DNA of 17,611 nt from Methylotenera_A sp040387095 (GTDB lineage Bacteria > Pseudomonadota > Gammaproteobacteria > Burkholderiales > Methylophilaceae): assembly GCA_040387095.1 (NCBI GenBank), contig JAZKEJ010000079.1, positions 1 through 17,611 on the forward strand, written 5' to 3'. Of the stretch, positions 15,935-17,611 are shown in pieces (position 1 is the stretch's first letter; each line of letters opens with the position of its first letter). A program made the translations under genes and the position numbers. The notes below the pieces were generated by a model. That model was not told where the DNA came from. It made no database searches and saw only the letters and a list, made by a program, of their open reading frames with translations.

Positions 15935-17146
15935 GTGAATACCGATATTAATCAATCATTAGCCATCATCAAACGCGGCTGTGAAGAATTGCTGATTGAG
16001 CAAGAACTCATCGAAAAATTGCGCTTATGTATAAAGTCTGGCATCCCTTTGCGCATCAAGGCAGGCTTCGATCCTACTGCGCCCGATTTGCACCTTGGGC
16101 ACACGGTATTAATCAACAAATTACGTCATTTTCAGGATTTAGGTCATCAAGTCTTATTTCTAATTGGTGATTTCACTGGCATGATTGGCGACCCAACTGG
16201 CAAAAGCACTACGCGCCCGCCGTTAACTAAAGAACAAGTGATTGAGAATGCACAATCTTACGCACAACAAGTATTTAAAATATTAGACAAAGATAAAACC
16301 GAAATTGTGTTTAATTCAAGCTGGTTAAATGATTTGGGCGCAGGAGGCATGCTCAAATTAGCCTCAAGTTTAACGGTTGCCCGCATGCTGGAACGTGATG
16401 ACTTTTCAAAAAGATTCAAGTCTAATCAGCCAATTGCCATTCATGAGTTTATGTATCCGCTATTGCAAGGCTACGATTCGGTCGCGCTTAAAGCCGATGT
16501 TGAATTGGGCGGTACAGATCAGAAATTCAACTTATTAATGGGACGTGAATTACAAAAACAAGCAGGCCAAAGCCAGCAGTGCGTGTTGACCATGCCATTA
16601 TTGGAGGGTTTGGATGGCGTGAATAAAATGTCCAAATCGCTCAATAACTATATTGGTATTAATGAAGCGCCTGAAATTATTTTCGCAAAACTGATGTCGA
16701 TTAGCGATGCATTAATGTGGCGCTATATAGAGTTGCTATCATTTGAATCGCTAGAAACGGTGCAACAATGGAAAGAGGCAGTAGCGGCTGGCGAAAATCC
16801 GCGCAATATTAAGGTTAAGTTCGCGCAAGAGATTGTGGCGCGCTTCCATAGTCAGGACGATGCTGAAAAAGCACTGAATGATTTTCAAACGCGCGCTAAA
16901 GGCGGTGTGCCCGATGAAGTGCCTGAAGTGACTCTCAATATTGATGGCTCATCTATTGGAATTGCACAATTATTGAAAATGGCGGGCTTGGTTGAAAGTA
17001 CATCCGAAGCAAATCGCGCGATTGATCAGGGTGGTGTAAAGCTGGATAGTGAAAAAGTGCTGGATAAAAGCTTGCAGCTCAATAAAGGCTTTTGCGGTGT
17101 GGCGCAAGTGGGTAAGCGCAAATTTGCTAAAATTAATGTGGTTTAA
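15935..17146 (+). CDS. tyrS: Tyrosyl-tRNA synthetase (type 2 bacterial TyrRS)
   Basis: Charges tRNA-Tyr with tyrosine. From GTG at 15935 the product is 403 aa. Class I signatures are HLGH at 53-56 (in DPTAPDLHLGHTV) and KMSKS at 231-235. GDFTGMIGDPTG and the motif YPLLQGYDSVALKADVELGG are further landmarks, and a C-terminal S4-like RNA-binding domain occupies about 335-400 and ends in VGKRKFAKI. An in-frame TTG at 15923 would add four residues; GTG is preferred because GGA lies 7 bases upstream and the protein then starts like its relatives. It is divergent from the M23 gene and sits directly upstream of the rRNA operon promoters, 63 bases from the first -35 box. No terminator is obvious after its stop. 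Confidence 0.97.
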   Translation: MNTDINQSLAIIKRGCEELLIEQELIEKLRLCIKSGIPLRIKAGFDPTAPDLHLGHTVLINKLRHFQDLGHQVLFLIGDFTGMIGDPTGKSTTRPPLTKEQVIENAQSYAQQVFKILDKDKTEIVFNSSWLNDLGAGGMLKLASSLTVARMLERDDFSKRFKSNQPIAIHEFMYPLLQGYDSVALKADVELGGTDQKFNLLMGRELQKQAGQSQQCVLTMPLLEGLDGVNKMSKSLNNYIGINEAPEIIFAKLMSISDALMWRYIELLSFESLETVQQWKEAVAAGENPRNIKVKFAQEIVARFHSQDDAEKALNDFQTRAKGGVPDEVPEVTLNIDGSSIGIAQLLKMAGLVESTSEANRAIDQGGVKLDSEKVLDKSLQLNKGFCGVAQVGKRKFAKINVV

Positions 17147-17176
17147 GTCATAGCGTTTACCGAAGCCTTCATTTGA

Positions 17177-17194
17177 TTGTAACAATTTTGTAAC
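17177..17194 (+). repeat. Two TTGTAAC direct repeats, one helical turn apart
   Basis: TTGTAAC occurs at 17177-17183 and 17188-17194, period 11 bp, just upstream of the first rrn promoter (about -67 to -50 from its likely start). A similar element lies upstream of tyrS (15890-15903). Phased repeats at this place could bind an activator, but no known site is recognised. Confidence 0.35.
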
Positions 17195-17209
17195 TTCGTG
17201 AAATATGGC

Positions 17210-17237
17210 TTGACCTAATTTTAGCCCTCTGTAAAAT
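17210..17237 (+). promoter_or_regulatory. Ribosomal RNA promoter P1 (most upstream)
   Basis: -35 TTGACC (17210-17215), 16-bp spacer, -10 TAAAAT (17232-17237), then a GC-rich discriminator GCGCACC. It is the weakest of the three copies: both boxes depart by one base from the consensus and the spacer sequence differs from P2 and P3. Confidence 0.75.
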
Positions 17238-17333
17238 GCGCACCTCGTTACAGATAAGCGTTAACGAAAAGCAGCAAAAAAGACGCAGTAATTTACACCG
17301 TTAATATTAATTAGAAGTCTTTAAAAATTAGTG

Positions 17334-17361
17334 TTGACGGGGCTTAAAAGCTCTGTATAAT
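17334..17361 (+). promoter_or_regulatory. Ribosomal RNA promoter P2
   Basis: -35 TTGACG (17334-17339), 16-bp spacer, -10 TATAAT (17356-17361), discriminator GCGCACC. The A/T-rich stretch at about 17300-17333 fits an UP element. The form resembles E. coli rrn P1 promoters, which are activated by UP elements and repressed by ppGpp with DksA. Confidence 0.9.
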
Positions 17362-17457
17362 GCGCACCTCGTTACAGACAACCGTTAACGAAAAGCAGCA
17401 AAAAAGACGCGGTAATTTACACCGTTAATATTAATTAGAAATCTTTCAAAATTAGTG

Positions 17458-17485
17458 TTGACGGGGCTTAAAAGCTCTGTATAAT
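17458..17485 (+). promoter_or_regulatory. Ribosomal RNA promoter P3 (closest to the operon)
   Basis: -35 TTGACG (17458-17463), 16-bp spacer, -10 TATAAT (17480-17485) and discriminator GCGCACC, identical to P2. An A/T-rich UP-like stretch precedes it (about 17424-17457). Downstream of the discriminator it departs from the other units and enters the rrn leader. Confidence 0.9.
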
Positions 17486-17611
17486 GCGCACCTCGTTAAC
17501 GCAAAGCGTGAAACGAAATACTCAAAAGTGATTCACTTCTTGCAGTAAATAAAACAGCTCTTTAACAAACTGAACGACTGATAAGTGTGGGTGTTTGTGG
17601 TCAAGACCCAT
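17486..17611 (+). promoter_or_regulatory. rRNA operon leader with boxB-like hairpin and boxA antitermination site
   Basis: A boxB-like hairpin AAGTG-ATT-CACTT at 17526-17538 is followed, 18 bases later, by GCTCTTTAACA at 17557-17567, the conserved boxA that binds NusB/S10 for rRNA antitermination. GTGTGGGTG after it also resembles proteobacterial 16S leaders. The 16S gene itself is not in the window; it should begin soon after the right edge. No protein-coding gene is visible between 17147 and 17611. Confidence 0.88.

Larger units (their letters stand above)
17210..17495 (+). repeat. Tandem 124-bp repeat carrying three rrn promoters
   Basis: Units begin at the -35 boxes at 17210, 17334 and 17458, exactly 124 bp apart; the third is partial. 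From the -10 box onward, units 1 and 2 differ at about 6 of 102 positions. The P2 and P3 core promoters are identical from -35 through the discriminator. Each unit contains the octamer CGTTAACG and, in the first two, a conserved GCAGCAAAAAAGACGC segment and an A/T-rich end that would act as the UP element of the next promoter. Confidence 0.92.

Noticed and set aside
17147..17209. Terminator after tyrS from the CGAAG / CTTCG repeat
   Set aside because: The arms are only 5 bp with a 28-base gap and no U-tract, so tyrS may simply read through into the rrn promoter region.
17568..17611. Start of the 16S rRNA gene inside the window
   Set aside because: The conserved AGAGTTTGATC start of 16S is not present; the sequence up to the edge is leader only.

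Overview
The window looks like core chromosome of an AT-leaning betaproteobacterium, most likely of the Methylophilaceae (Methylotenera/Methylophilus-like). This rests on protein resemblance and gene order, not on a database search. The order rplM-rpsI-argC-(membrane coiled-coil protein)-bactofilin-erpA ... anmK-M23 peptidase-tyrS-rRNA operon is one I know from betaproteobacteria. I see no mobile element, CRISPR array, tRNA gene or phage gene.

Region by region. (1) Bases 1-5700, plus strand: a tightly packed run of spoT (5' end cut by the window edge), recG, ubiC and ubiA. It covers ppGpp metabolism, replication-fork and recombination repair, and the first two steps of ubiquinone synthesis. 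(2) Bases 5744-7663, minus strand: a FimV/HubP-type envelope protein converging on ubiA. Two strong hairpins lie in the last 105 bases of ubiA; one reads as a U-tract terminator for the minus-strand gene. (3) Bases 7822-8830, plus strand: a near-consensus promoter, rplM, rpsI and an intrinsic terminator. (4) Bases 8873-11283, plus strand: argC, a short one-pass membrane coiled-coil protein, a bactofilin, erpA and a terminator. (5) Bases 11303-11935, plus strand: a GDSL/SGNH esterase predicted to be a lipoprotein. (6) Bases 11948-15796, minus strand: gltA with its own promoter, then anmK and an M23 peptidase, read as M23-anmK-gltA. (7) Bases 15935-17146, plus strand: tyrS. (8) Bases 17147-17611: the control region of a ribosomal RNA operon, with three tandem promoters in a 124-bp repeat, a boxB-like hairpin and boxA. 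The 16S gene would begin just past the right edge.

How the genes fit together. Much of the window serves growth control and translation: SpoT makes and breaks ppGpp, the rrn promoters carry a GC-rich discriminator typical of ppGpp-sensitive promoters, and L13, S9 and TyrRS feed the ribosome. A second theme is the cell envelope: bactofilin, its small membrane neighbour, the M23 endopeptidase, AnmK (muropeptide recycling) and the FimV-like protein.

Most genes are ordinary housekeeping genes. The points most worth a second look are the triplicated rrn promoter, the antisense terminator inside ubiA, the perfect 17-bp hairpin over the ubiA stop codon, and the truncated-looking membrane protein paired with bactofilin.
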